Positions 34,885-46,470 of a stretch of DNA of 64,000 bases are shown here, piece by piece (the first letter of the stretch is position 1; each line of letters starts with the position of its first letter). The DNA comes from Lineus longissimus (taxonomy: Eukaryota > Nemertea > Pilidiophora > Heteronemertea > Lineidae), in the NCBI RefSeq assembly GCF_910592395.1, contig NC_088323.1, positions 10,108,001 through 10,172,000 on the forward strand, written 5' to 3'. The translations under genes and the position numbers were made by a program. The notes below the pieces were generated by a model. That model did not search any database and was not told the origin of the DNA. It saw only the letters and a program-made list of their open reading frames with translations.

Positions 34885-35830
34885 CATGATGTTGATTGCC
34901 ATGGTTGTTGTGCATATTTCAGAACGGAAAAAATTTATTTCATCTAGATTTGGCAGATGGATAGAGTTGACTTACAGGCGATCATTACCTCTCCACCTCC
35001 AGTGGTGCGGCAGTTTCTGATGTCTCCCGCATACCCAGGTGGCAAGAACTCAGAGAGATATAGAAGGTTTGTGATCTCGGCTTTCTTCCCTTTGCAGCTG
35101 TTTGAGTTTATAACTAAGAATCTTATAGGTGGTCCTTGTTCTTAAGTGGCGGGTCGTGGTTGGTGGAGCTAGTAGTAGTTTTGCTACTCCTGTTGCTACC
35201 TCTGTGACCTGAGCTGTTTGCGTTTGAGTGGCCTTTGATCGTAGTGGGCTGCTGTGACCCAATGGTGAGGGGCCTGGGGTCGAGACTGAAAAAACTGTAT
35301 CCTCGAGTTTCTCCTAGGATCGAGTATTGATTATGTGTGAGCAAGTAAAATGAGTGGAAGAATGTGTCTGTATGGTTTGGAGCTTGGCATTTGTTACATA
35401 TCCAGACAATGCTAGACTGACCTAGTTCTTCTTCTGTTCTCATGCTCAAGCATGTCTGGTTAAACCAGGTTCTGCGCACATTGTATTATAGGCGCCAGTC
35501 ACCGATCTAAAGGTTGACCGCGCTCAACGTTGCTTATCTTCCACTCTGGGGCCAACGCGCCAACCACTGGGCCATAAAGGAATTCCTCCATACCGGGTGG
35601 GTTAAGCCGTGCCATATACCTAGGGTCACTATACACTCATCACATCCGATTGAACCCCTTCTTCCACTCAAATTAACTGCTTCCTCGCAGTATCCACATG
35701 GGTAGATACTATTACCTTTACAAGTAGTTTGTTGACTAATGGAGGGGCCTGGATTAGTTTGAATGTCACCACACAGTAACGGTAGTAGTGTGTACACTAC
35801 AAGGCTGGATTTTTTTCTCAGTTCGGTACC
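34885..35830 (-). pseudogene. CR1-like LINE 5' part: ORF1 PHD finger and endonuclease start
   Basis: Reading down from 35797, an ORF begins with a hydrophobic leader ending CGDIQTNPGPS, a 2A-like motif (GDIQTNPGP, 35744-35770). A PHD-type finger follows, YPCGYCEEAV...GCDEC (to about 35631). After a 159-bp insertion come WFNQTCLSM and SIVWICNKC (35479-35390). A Ser/Thr-rich linker then leads into a degraded endonuclease start (LPPGYAGDIRNCR, GGGEVMIACK at about 34960-35060). Order and orientation fit a single LINE continuing at 23.4 kb across the Gypsy insertion. Confidence 0.75.
35472..35630 (-). repeat. tRNA-like (SINE-like) insert in LINE ORF1
   Basis: The PHD-finger coding sequence is interrupted between GCDECIV and TWFNQTC by about 159 bp that includes TGGCCCAGTGG followed by TTGGCGCGTTGG, an exact RNA polymerase III box A. 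A box B is weak (GGTCAACC). ACC may be a short duplication at the junctions. Confidence 0.5.
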
Positions 35831-37383
35831 TGATCTTCCAGAGACTCTAACCAGTTATGTCTGCTGAGGACTTAATGGCTAAAGTGCTTTTGAAATTGGG
35901 CCTTGGAATCATACCTAGTAGTGACCTTTTCACAACGAGGTCTACATTGACACAGGAAACGGCTGGAAAACTCGGGTTAAAATCAAGACAACGATCCTGC
36001 TGCAACTCCATTCTGCTGCAGGTCCGGTTAACGACAGTCGTATTGCAAGGGATGCAAGGATGTTCATGATTGGCTTGATCGTCGCTGTGTGAAAAATGCC
36101 AAGATGGCGGCGTAAACAACGGGGCTGGCGGCCAGCCGGCAAAGAATGGTTTAAAACTCCTTGGATCTGGTGATGAATGCTATAAAATTCACTTATACGA
36201 AAACTATGGAATATCCGCTGCTATTGGTAGGTGGAAGATGAAATAGTTTGGAGTATATTGTTCGGATAGGTGGTTAATCGAAGCCCAGTGCAAAAGTCGA
36301 TCTGAAATCCTGTGCATGCGCAGCTTAACTCGTGCTGAACTTTTAAGATGAATCTCCCCAGTCACAACTGTTGATTCAGACTTAGCAGATATATATTTAT
36401 CTGTGAAAGGGTGAAACTTGGTCAAAGTAGCTTAAACCATTAACGGCATTACAGATCAGTGCTAAGATCCAATTATTTTTCTTTACTCGGTAATGATGAG
36501 TGTTGTTCTATTTGTTGTTTTTGGCTTAGTTATGTTTTACTTAGATGTGTTGAGACAATGTTAGATCTGGAATCGTGGCAGAGTAGAATCATTTCGATTC
36601 TGTCATTTGTTTGTTGTGGTCAATCACAGAGAATAATAAACAATTCCCAAAATGTGGAATGTCACAAATATTTTATAGTAGATGACAGACAGCAACCCAC
36701 TTTTACATTTTGCCAAGGAATAGATTGGAATTTTGTTTACTTGTGTTTTAGCATTGTGCTGTATATTTCTAGAACATTAGGTCGCACCAATTTACTTAAG
36801 TAACACCTTGGATAGTGGGTGAGGAGGAACTTTTCTTTGTTAGAAGAAGGGGAAAAAACATCTCGCAAGACGTCACAAAGTTCTTATTATGGTATGTAGG
36901 TTGCACCACAGATGATTTGTAGCGATCAGTTGTAATGAGACAATTGAAACTCAACCAAGACAACATACTGAACTTCTAGCGCTATTGCCTCTGTAGCCTC
37001 CGCCCATACCACTGAAGAAATACGTGCCATCTTACAGCATATCGCCCGCCTCACTTTGCGGTGCAATATGCAATGTGCAATGTACACTATCTGTATACGG
37101 TATATAGAGCAGCTTATGGGGAACCCGTTTTTCGATCACCAATACCTCACCCTCCCATGATCCGCTGCTGATATGAACTGGATTTATCTTCTCTGGACTC
37201 TGCGTGAGTTTCAATGCAAAGTATAAACCGCTGATCGAGCAATAGCGATGGACAGTGGCATCCCAGTAACTTATGTTACCATTGTGTGTACAGCAATGCC
37301 ATTTATGAGGGAGTAATAGCCGATTAACTTCATTTGGAATAGATTGCATTCAATATACAAATGCCACACTTTGGGTTGTTCTT
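35831..37383. other. No recognised gene
   Basis: Several open frames of 60-115 codons on both strands, none with a motif or splice context I can support. Probable LINE 5' flank in the first few hundred bases. Confidence 0.4.
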
Positions 37384-37960
37384 TTGTTAATTTTAGTTCC
37401 GATCTGATTCTTGACTTGGCCACCAGGGAGCCAAAACTAAAAACAAGAAAAGTGCCATAAATCTTGAACTAATGGCCATATCATTGCCAAAAATGTTATC
37501 ACAGGTTCTTCTTCTGAGAATGCACAACATAAACCCTGGGTTTCAATTTGACCTACCTTTCAAAAACGTAGAGGTCAAGCCGCGTAAATTGTCGGTTGGG
37601 GTGTAACTAGGGTACGTTTCATAACTGCCAATGCTATGGACTTGTGTATACATGACCGCCTGGGTCAGCTGACCTCTGACACCAAATTGCATTACTATCT
37701 GATTCACGACTTAGCCAACTAGGGGACAAAACAAAAAACACAATCTCCTGAACTAATGACTATATCACATCTCACTTTTTACCAGAGGTACTTCGAATTT
37801 AAAAGGATATATGATATACTCCCCTGGTTATTCATTTGACCTTCTTTTCAAGGTCACTGAGATCAAATTGCACAAATTGGCCTGTGTCTGTTAATCATTC
37901 ACAAACTTCTCCAATAACTCCCTCAGAAACTGGCATATTTTTGTATCATCAAAACGTTTT
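37384..37960 (+). repeat. AGCTCACC-family core, two diverged ~300-bp monomers
   Basis: Word order CGATCTGATTCTTGACTTGGCCACCAGGGAGCC, ...TTTGACCTACCTTTCAA, ...GTAACT..GG(T)ACGTTTC, then the same series again with mismatches. No terminal hairpins preserved. Confidence 0.65.
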
Positions 37961-40106
37961 AAAATCCATTCCTAATTTAGTAGTTATAAACCTTGGCATA
38001 GATGAATTTCCATAAAATGACCTGAGGAGTGATCCTGATCAGTGGAAACTGTGTTCCCCAGGAGTAAGACAGGCTTAATTTCTGTATAGTTTTATTTTTG
38101 TTATGTCTGTTTATTTCATGTGTAGTTTGTTATGGGGGGGATAAGTGTTTATCGAATGACACTGTGATGTGAGAGGCTTGAAATTCAGGCATCATATGTC
38201 TAGAACATGCTCATCTTTTATGGGCCAAACTATTTTTGCAAGATGTGAGAAAGGTATTAATTCTTACCAGTGTGAATGCGGGTGTACCACATTCAGGTCC
38301 CCTTTTAGGAGGTTGTATCCTTGTGGAGGAAACCATGAAGATAAGAGGCAGGTTGGTGTAGGGGGGCAAAAAAACAAAAAAAAACAGTCTCATGATCAGG
38401 AGATAGGGGGTTTTGTAGAATTTCAGCCTGGTCACTGCTCTTTTTCTCAGGTTGTTCGTTTACCCCCAAGACATTTTGAGGAGACCAAGCAAATAGATAT
38501 TCCTGATTTCATTTATTTTCTTGGTTCTAAAAATTGCCAGTTATCTTTTCATACTTCACCAAATCACAGTGTGGGGGAGTGCTATATTCTGAACCAACAA
38601 ACATTTTCTGGTGTTATATTTTCATAGATTTTGCAAATCACCAATATCGGCGAAAGTGAGATTTGCCAAAAAATATTGGGATGCAAAAATCAACAAAAAA
38701 TTCATAATCGACCCCCAAACAAATCATAGAAATGTTTTGATATTATCTTTTGCGATTTGCAATACATGCTGGGAGTCCATGGATCACATTCAGTATCAAA
38801 GGTGTGAATCCAATGGAACGCACCCGCTCTTATTACGAACAATCTTTAAAATTGAACGTGTAGTTGTGAAATTTTGAAAAAATCTTTGAAATTGATGATG
38901 ATTGTGGAGTGTGAAGTGCTATCCTAGAGCCGCCCTAAAAACACAACATTGTCAATACCATTTTGGCATGATTTTTTTTATTGTTTTTACATGGACAGCA
39001 TTAAATCCTTAATACGAAAAAACATAGAATGCTGACATTAGGCAGTTGTTTCTGTATTATGTATTGCCACTGTTCACAATACAGTTGTTAGGTTTGAGAA
39101 TTATTTGAATAAGTTTTAAAAATTTCAGTCAAAGTAAAAGGTCTGACAAGTTTGATTTTCAGTTGCTGACTTCTTTGATAGGTTTAAGTGTTTTGAATAC
39201 CAGTCTAAGCATGGACTATCATCCAGTTTCGCAATGATGAAGATAGCTTAGTGGATCTCAAATTATTTTGTAAGTGATGTCATGTCTAAAGCATGGTGCA
39301 ATGTGGCCATCGCCTCTGTGTTGTTGGACCGACATATCGACATTACCTCACAAAGTAATGGGCTGTTGTACTTTATTGTTTTATGCTGGTCCATTTCTTT
39401 TGAGTGCATTGTCAAAAGCCGATATCAAAGGAAATTATTTTCAAATGTAAATACTGTACATAGACATCAATGTTTTAGAAAAAGGTTACACGAATGTTGA
39501 TATAGCAGATCATTAAGATGCAAGATGATGTGTCTTCTCTTTTGTTTGTTCAGAGATAAATTTGTCGTGAGTATTTGAATTCATGTAAACTGTGAAATTT
39601 CCACAGAGCTTACAATTGCTGCATTATTGTTTAAATTTTCACGCTTTTTAAGTTAGTTTTTGACCGTGTATTGGCAGAAATAAAACTCACGAAAATGTCA
39701 CGGTTTAAAGTGTGAAGGTGTATTTTGCATTATGACCATTACCCATTACAATACTCAAATCAGTTGACTGGGAGGATGTTTGAATTGTATTTTGATATGA
39801 TGAGTTTCGTTTGAAAATGGAACCATTGACATTGGTAGAACAGTACTCTATGATGCTTATGGAGGTAATCCCCACGTGTCGCGTGTTCTATATGTCCCAA
39901 AATCAAAAGGGTTCTACTTGATGTGTCTTGAGTTCTTTGTGACCCAAATTGTAGAGGAAGGTTGGTTTTGGGGTGAGGGTTGTTAAGGGCGTAAGGCTTT
40001 TGCAAGTAGCCAAGGAAAATCTTAATGTCAGGAATTAGCCAACCTTCCCACACTAGGACACATAGAATCCCTTTGGTCTGGGAATAGAAAGAGCCCAGGA
40101 TGCATA
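37961..40106. other. No recognised gene
   Basis: A 152-codon open frame at 38169-38627 contains CEKGINSYQCECG, which resembles an EGF core, but no neighbouring cysteine pattern or splice sites support a gene. Confidence 0.4.
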
Positions 40107-40607
40107 GGGAGCATCCATTAAGTACGCACGTACGAAAACGCTGATTTCTAGAAGCCCCCCCTCTCCCTGTATGCACCTTGTACGCATTGCGTCAAACCCC
40201 CCTCCCCCTGCTTGTATGAGTGTATGCCTAGAGACCACTTTAATACTCGATGAATTGCCTATTTTCCTTCCTGCGGCACCACAGTTGGATCGGCAGGTGG
40301 ACTGCGCATTAACGCTTACAAGGCACACATGCGGGAAAAAGGCGCAGGAAACAGCTTCAGATAGTGTAGTGGGGTGTCATCAGAACCCAGTCAAGTTTAT
40401 TGCTTGTAAGTTGCGATACCAGTATGATTCCCTTGGTTATCTCAGTAATTTATCATTTAAGCATTTTCTAATTGTTCAGAAAATGGTTCTTGGGTTGCAT
40501 ACGTACACAAGACTATATACCCCCCCCCCCCCCCCCCGTACACATAGTGTGCGGTTTTTCATAGAACCCCTCCCCCCTCAGTGAGTACATACTTAATGGA
40601 TGCACCC
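40107..40607. mobile_element. MITE with 3-bp TSD (ATA)
   Basis: ATA at 40104-40106 and 40608-40610. Ends GGGAGCATCCATTAAGTA and, inverted, GGGTGCATCCATTAAGTA; C-rich subterminal blocks (CCCCCCTCTCCCTG, CCCCTCCCCCCTC) are also mirrored. A C18 run sits at 40520-40537. A 3-bp duplication and GGG ends fit the PIF/Harbinger group, without transposase. Confidence 0.8.
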
Positions 40608-40610
40608 ATA

Positions 40611-41536
40611 GAACCCACCCCATACTCCTGATAAGCGAAACCCTTGCATTCTAATGGTTCCATTCTGATGGTACCATGTCCATGGTGTACAAACAACCAA
40701 GCTTTACTATCAATGGTAGTGCTGTAGTCCAAGTCCACAAAAGAGAATTAAACACTTCTATCGCCGAAAATAATAGAAAACCAAAGGTGTACCCGCATAT
40801 CAGCCCATATTTAAGTGAGTGGACATCTGTTGTTAAAGTTTTGCCAGTTTCAGCAACAGCGGGTGTCTATCACTCTGTGTTGCCTATCATAATTAGTCTG
40901 ACATATAAAGCCACCTCAAAATGTTTTGAACCAGCTTTAGCCCAGAATAAAGACATAAATGAAAATAGAAATCTTGTTGTTGAACACACAATTGATTTTC
41001 ATTGATTACGGTGATGACAGTGGTAATCCATACCAGGAACCAACATGGCCATGAGGGAGATCACTCCATTTCTGTTTAACTTTCTTAGTACAAAAGCATT
41101 CCACCAATTTTTTTCATCAATCACGTTTTGGATATTTTAAAATACATATACATGTGTGTGAAAATGTGTTTTGGGACATGTGGACAATGTGCTACCTCCC
41201 ATCATCCTTTTAACATGTCAAACCAAAAAATCAGCTAGGTATCAAGTGTTACTGAATATTACTCTGTTCATACAGGGTGTCTTTAAAAGGAATTCTAAAA
41301 TACCTTGGTACCGTAAAGTCAACTTTTAAATGGAAAATGCATAAGCCTCGTTCTGAGAGCGGAGTGTTTTGGACACGCAACCAAGATGCTCTACCAAAGT
41401 TCCCTCGGGTTGCACTAAAATGTGGAAACCATGTACACGTCGCGTCAATGGAATTTCAGCTCACTTCAGAAGTTTGAGGCTCTCAAAACACTGCTTCAAA
41501 CACAAATCAGCCAAGGAAGCATCAACCACCCTAAGT
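40611..41536. other. No recognised gene
   Basis: A 109-codon open frame at 40676-41005 has no recognised motif. Nothing else supportable. Confidence 0.4.
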
Positions 41537-42117
41537 TTTTTAGCTCAGCTGACAAAGTCAGCGGAGCTAGTCAAATAGCTATTCGATTGGTGTCCGTCCT
41601 TCCTGCCATCCTTCCATCATGCCATCTGTAGACAAAGTTGGGCATTTTGTAATCATACAACCGAGGCACTTCAAATCCAGTCTTGCTTATAAACACCGCA
41701 GAAAATGTTGCTTGCGGAAAAAAATTTGGGCGATTCGACTCAAATTCAGCTCCCCAGGGGGCAAAATGCGTAAATGAAAAAACAATTTTTTGACGCTCTA
41801 TTCCAGCAGATAAAAGCTTGAAATAAAGTTGAAAAGGTCTTCATGATACAGAAGTTTTGATATAAAATAGATTAGTGTCGATTTATATCACCAGTTGGCG
41901 GTAGTGAGCAATGTTGCTTACGGAAAAAAATTTGGGCGATTCGACTCAAATTCAGCTCCCCAGGGGGCAAAATGCGTAAATGAAAAAAAAATGTTTTGAC
42001 GCTCTATTCCAGCAGATAAAAGCTTGAAATAAAGTTGAAAAGGTCTTCATGATACAGAAGTTTTGATATAAAATAGATTAGTGTCGATTTATATCACCAG
42101 TTGGCGGTAGTGAGCAA
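41537..42117 (+). repeat. AGCTCAGCTGAC-type element start with 212-bp tandem duplication
   Basis: TTTTTAGCTCAGCTGAC and GTCAGCGGAGCT form a 12-bp hairpin with one mismatch. About 41697-41907 and 41908-42117 are two near-identical copies of a 211-212-bp unit (GAAAATGTTGCTTGCGG / CAATGTTGCTTACGG starts). A matching 3' end (GCCAGGCCCTTGGGCCTCTTG) appears only at 46064. Confidence 0.65.
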
Positions 42118-43225
42118 AACTGTTGTTTGACCCCGGATGACCCCGCTTTAAATTTCCCGCCGAGGTTACCTGGAGTACTATCGTCAAGAAAATGGCGGTG
42201 ACATTTTTATTTCTACCGTAGCGATGATTTTGTAAGTGAGGAATTTTCTTTTTTAAGCCTTTACGGAAACGTATTTTGGTACGAAACTTCACACGTTTAT
42301 AGAAAAGATCAACGAGAATGTGTTCAAATGCCCTCATAACGATGAGTTCAACAGAATTTGGTCAAAACGACCTTCGAATGGAGTCAACTTTCTTTGCGAA
42401 ATTGAAGCGACGACCTCATTATTTATCGTAATTTATGCAGATCTGAGTCCAGCTGATGGGTGATGTTCTGATTTGTGTTCAAACTATTGGAAACTTCGGA
42501 AATTAGTTCTATTAGTTCTACTATTCTGCAGGAGTATATTATAGCCATTGATGTTGACAGCTAAAAGCACGAAAACTTTGTTCAGGTTTCTCGTCCAATC
42601 ACGTGACCTCTCTCCAACACCGATAATGCACTCTTCGTCCACGTTTTTTTAGGGCAATCTTCGGCCTGAACATGAAATCTAATAAGCGCAGTACTTAAAT
42701 CAGATGTTTCTCTCGCCTTGAAAACATTCTTGGGTAAAATCCATTGAGATTAGCCGAGTTGATCCACTTTTTCCGTGCCTAAAATCTCTGCCGCTGAATT
42801 CTATAAATAGAAACTATTAACATCGCGGCAGTGTGGTTCCCATTGTGCGCCCTCCCACTTCACACCATGTCAGGAACTTTTACGGAGAGAGAGGGCGTGC
42901 GGTAAGAAGAATGGCCAAAATGACGTCACGTTTTCCTGGCAATGTCTCTTGCCAGACCAGTCAAGCATTGGGAAAGCATCTTTACAGACAACGTTAGAAC
43001 TAGAAAACGAATATGTTAATTTGCAAAATTAAAAGCAGATTTCACCACTAACCAGCCAAATCGGAATACGACGGCGCAAAATGTTCTCGCTTTCCTCCTG
43101 CTAAAAAACCTTGTTCCCGCACTCCTATTTTAATTTATGCCAAGGAATATGATATGATCTGTTTTCACTTTTTTGTAATTAAATGGTATTCATATAATGA
43201 GATCAATAGTAGTGTCCGTGTCAGA
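42118..43225. other. No recognised gene
   Basis: No exon or repeat that I can classify; possibly internal sequence of the AGCTCAGCTGAC-type element. Confidence 0.35.
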
Positions 43226-43412
43226 TCCCATCATGGAGGTATAAATAATTATTTATACCTCCATGATCACATCGTTCAACTAGTCTTCTCTCCCCAGGTG
43301 CCTCACACGGACCTTCACGTCCCCATACTCAAGACCAACTCTTACAATATCGCCCTCAAAACAACCCTGGAGTCATGAATTCACAGGTGCTCCTGTGAAA
43401 TCTCAGTTCTAG
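43226..43412 (+). mobile_element. Short non-autonomous Helitron with 38-bp palindrome
   Basis: 3' end: stem TTCACAGG/CCTGTGAA (43380-43399, loop TGCT), then CTAG at 43409-43412 followed by T. 5' side: a perfect 38-bp palindrome at 43230-43267 centred on AATAATTATT, and TC at 43226 preceded by A. About 187 bp, no coding. Confidence 0.65.
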
Positions 43413-44710
43413 TTTATTTATCAAACTTTATCGAGGGTTATCGAATCGAATGGATGTGTCGATCGTCGGGGCGGATTGATATGTGGTTAGGTTGTGCGTC
43501 CAAGGCGATTAGGTCATTCAGTTCGTTTGAGAAAGATCATGATCATGAAGATGCGTGTTGTGTTATCATAACTGGAAAATAAGTTGAAGTTATTATTATT
43601 ACTACGATTCTTACATGAGTAAAAAGTAGACGTTTTAAGCAACACAATGATGTTACTCCCATAAAAAAACTGTCAATTCTCCTTACCACTCACAGAAGCC
43701 AAGCCATTGCTGTTAAGTTATGCAGGGACTTAATCAATTACTTGCACTCCATGTGGGGTGAATAACATTACCTTTTGAACGGCTGGCTGTAGGGGGATGA
43801 TTGGAACAGCCGGTATACCTGCTGACCTGCTGAACCGAGGTTAATGTTATTTTCAATCCACGATTGCAGGTCACCTGATTTTCGAGATTTCGCGGGAAAT
43901 GAAATTGTAAACAAACGCATGTGTGCAGTTCAAATGTAAACAAAAATGTATTTTGGTACTTTTGGTTGCTGGACTTGGGTTTTCCCGCAGTCAGGAGCTG
44001 GATCAAATTGGTGGTCTATTGTGCTGTTTTAGTCAGAGGTAGCCCTTGATTATGAAGGGATTTTCAAATTAAGGTGACCATAGTCTTTTATGTGCTCAGC
44101 TCACCACAGCTTTCAATACTTGATGTATCTGAAGAGGCGCGCGGAACCTGACATGGCCTTACCAAGGAGCTGCTAACTTTGCCTTTTTGGCTGAGACATT
44201 GCTTCATGTAGGACTAGGAGGAGCACGCATACATCGTGCCATTTCAGGGTCCGAGTCTGTGGACAATTGGTTTGATTAATTTGTCTCTTCGATATTGCTC
44301 CTTTATTGCATTAGATTTTCATCGCAATTCGATCTATTCAAGATATAGCCAATTTGAACCTGTCTGCGCCAAGGATAGATTGGTTCCAGATCGACTCACT
44401 ATGACTAGGAATACGCAGTAGAGCACAATGTCATGAAAAACGACCCTTTGTATTGTAAATTCCAATCACCTGCAGAACAGGTCAATTTCTCTCAATAAAA
44501 TTAATTTTGTTGACTCCTGTAATCTCTACCTTATTAAAAAAAAAAGAAAGTGGTGCTAGTCCCAAACTGGTAATTTCTATTTATTTTGACCTCTGTTAAA
44601 TCATGATACCTCTCAATTACAGACAGCATTTTGTATCCTTGTGCTGTACAACCCAGCCTGGACATACCACAGTTGTCCATGGAGAAGTCTCATCCTCTCT
44701 GACACTTTTT
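43413..44710. other. No recognised gene
   Basis: Only short frames without motifs; no transposon ends identified. Confidence 0.4.
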
Positions 44711-45812
44711 TAGCTCACCTCTTAGCAGAGGTGAGCTTATCCCATACCGTGGCGTCCGTCGTCCGTCGTCGTCGTCGTCGTCCGTCGTCCGTTAGCAGGG
44801 CACGTTTCGTAACTGTTAGAGCTATTGAGTTGAAACTTGGTACACATGTACCCTTATGTAATGACACCTGGGAGACTAAGTTTCGGTCCGATTCGTTTCA
44901 TGGTTTGGCCACCAGGGGGCCAAACGTTAAAAGTGAAAATATGCAATATCTCCCTTAATAGTAGTCGGGAAATTTTGAAAAAAATATGGTAGGTACTTCT
45001 AGCAAAGGTGCATCATATATCCTCCGGGTTTTTGATTTGACCTCCTTTTCAAGGTCACAGAGGTCAAATGGTGTAAATTAGCCGTTAGGATGTAACGATG
45101 GCACGTTTCTAAACTGCAATGACTATTGATACCAAATTTGGTACACATTTACCCCTTAGTCAGGTGATCTCAGGGACCAAAGTTTGGTCCAATATGATTC
45201 ACCACTTGACCACCAGGGGGCAAAATCCAAAAACCTTAAAAATGTGATTATTCCTTAACTTCTTGCCCGATTGCCACCAATTTGATATCATGGGTACATC
45301 TAACCACCATACAGTATATGTCACACAGGTTTTTAATTTGACCTTCTTGTCAAGGTCACAGAGGTCAAGTGGCGTAAATTCGCCGTCAGGCCGTAACTAT
45401 GGCACGTTTCTTAACTACAATGACTATTGATCACAAATTAAGTACACATGTACCCCTTGGTCAGGTGATCTCAGGTACCGAAGTTTGGTGCGATCTGATT
45501 TGCCGTTTGGGAGCGGGCCAAATCCTAAATTCTTCAAAATGCCATTATTCCTAGTAATGACTTGCCCGATTGGCACCAATTTTATATCATAGGTACATCT
45601 AATTCTAACAACCATTCAATGTGTCACCCGGGTCTTCTTTGATTTGACCTACTTTTCAAGTTCACAGAGGTCGAATGTACTGTAAATTGGCCATTTTGGG
45701 GAAATTGTAATTGCTTGGACCTACATCAAACCTAACACTACATGACACAAGACCATGCTCTTTATCCATCTTTCCTCCACATGAGGTGAGCACAATGGCC
45801 CTGGCCATTTCA
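44711..45812 (+). mobile_element. AGCTCACC-family element (Helentron-associated-like)
   Basis: Starts TAGCTCACCTCT; AGCTCACCTCT/AGAGGTGAGCT is a perfect 11-bp stem with loop TAGC. A GTC/CGTC microsatellite (44758-44793) follows, then about three ~300-bp tandem monomers (ACGTTTC near 44803, 45102 and 45402; 'CACCAGGGGGC' in each). The 3' hairpin AATGGCC/GGCCATT and terminal TTTCA close it. Very similar to 58498-59607. Confidence 0.85.
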
Positions 45813-45999
45813 TTTCTGTAAAGCTACTGATACAACATGCTGAACTAGGGATATCTTCCGTTGCCTCCTCTAATATTTACATACCATGGCTGATTAGTTC
45901 AATCATATTTCATCCAGCTGGCAGCTCTGCATTGGAAATTTTAGTGGTATAACGTGTTCTCTTGACCTTCAAACAGTAGTATAAAGCCGATATTTACTA

Positions 46000-46064
46000 C
46001 TTTATACCCTCAGTCCTATGTTATTAGGTCATCCAGCTGAGCGCCAGGCCCTTGGGCCTCTTGT
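46000..46064 (+). repeat. AGCTCAGCTGA-type 3' end
   Basis: CCAGCTGAGCGCCAGGCCCTTGGGCCTCTTG with the palindrome AGGCCC/GGGCCT; the same end as at 16004. It may close the element opened at 41537. Confidence 0.55.
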
Positions 46065-46346
46065 TAATGAGCACTACACAATATTTGCCGAGAAAAACGC
46101 TCCAAATAGCCCATTTGCGCGGATTTTAGCATCACTTGAGCGAGCCGATGCGGACTTCCTATGCGCGCTGTACAAAATGTACATGTCTCATTTTCTGTAA
46201 CGTTGCCGTAACATAATGTAAACAACGGCGCTCCGGTCCGGCGATGGATGGAATTTGCCAAATTCGCATATATTCAAGTTATTTTCGTGGCCTATCTTTT
46301 TAAGTTTGAGGTATTTTAGAATAGAAATTGAACCCTCGGCTTCGGA

Positions 46347-46470
46347 CCTTGGTTGAGTTACCAAGACATTCTCGGGTGGAGCTAAAATTTCGTCCAAACC
46401 CTCGCCTGTCGGCTCGGGTTTGGACTGTATTTTAGCTCCACCCTCGAGTGTCTTGGTAACTCAACCAAGG
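46347..46470. repeat. 124-bp foldback
   Basis: Arms of about 55 bp starting CCTTGGTTGAGTTACCAAGA and ending in its complement, with two short mismatch patches, around the loop TCGCCTGTCGGCT. No flanking duplication seen. Confidence 0.85.

Noticed and set aside
34957-35145. Plus-strand open frame with acceptor-like (tttcag) and donor-like (gtttgtg) sites, resembling a host exon
   Set aside because: The opposite strand reads as degraded LINE endonuclease continuing from ORF1 (LPPGYAGDIRNCR, GGGEVMIACK), which explains the sequence better.
38169-38627. 152-codon frame with an EGF-like core CEKGINSYQCECG
   Set aside because: No flanking EGF cysteine pattern, no splice context, no repeat of the motif. 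Probably chance.
38611-38877. Various 60-115-codon frames in 36-47 kb
   Set aside because: Length expected by chance in AT-rich DNA, no motifs, not phase-linked by splice sites.
44641-44958. Open frames with VVRRRRRRPSSVSRARFVTV, again at 58518-58748
   Set aside because: Translation of the CGTC microsatellite and core of the AGCTCACC-family element, with no gene-like context.
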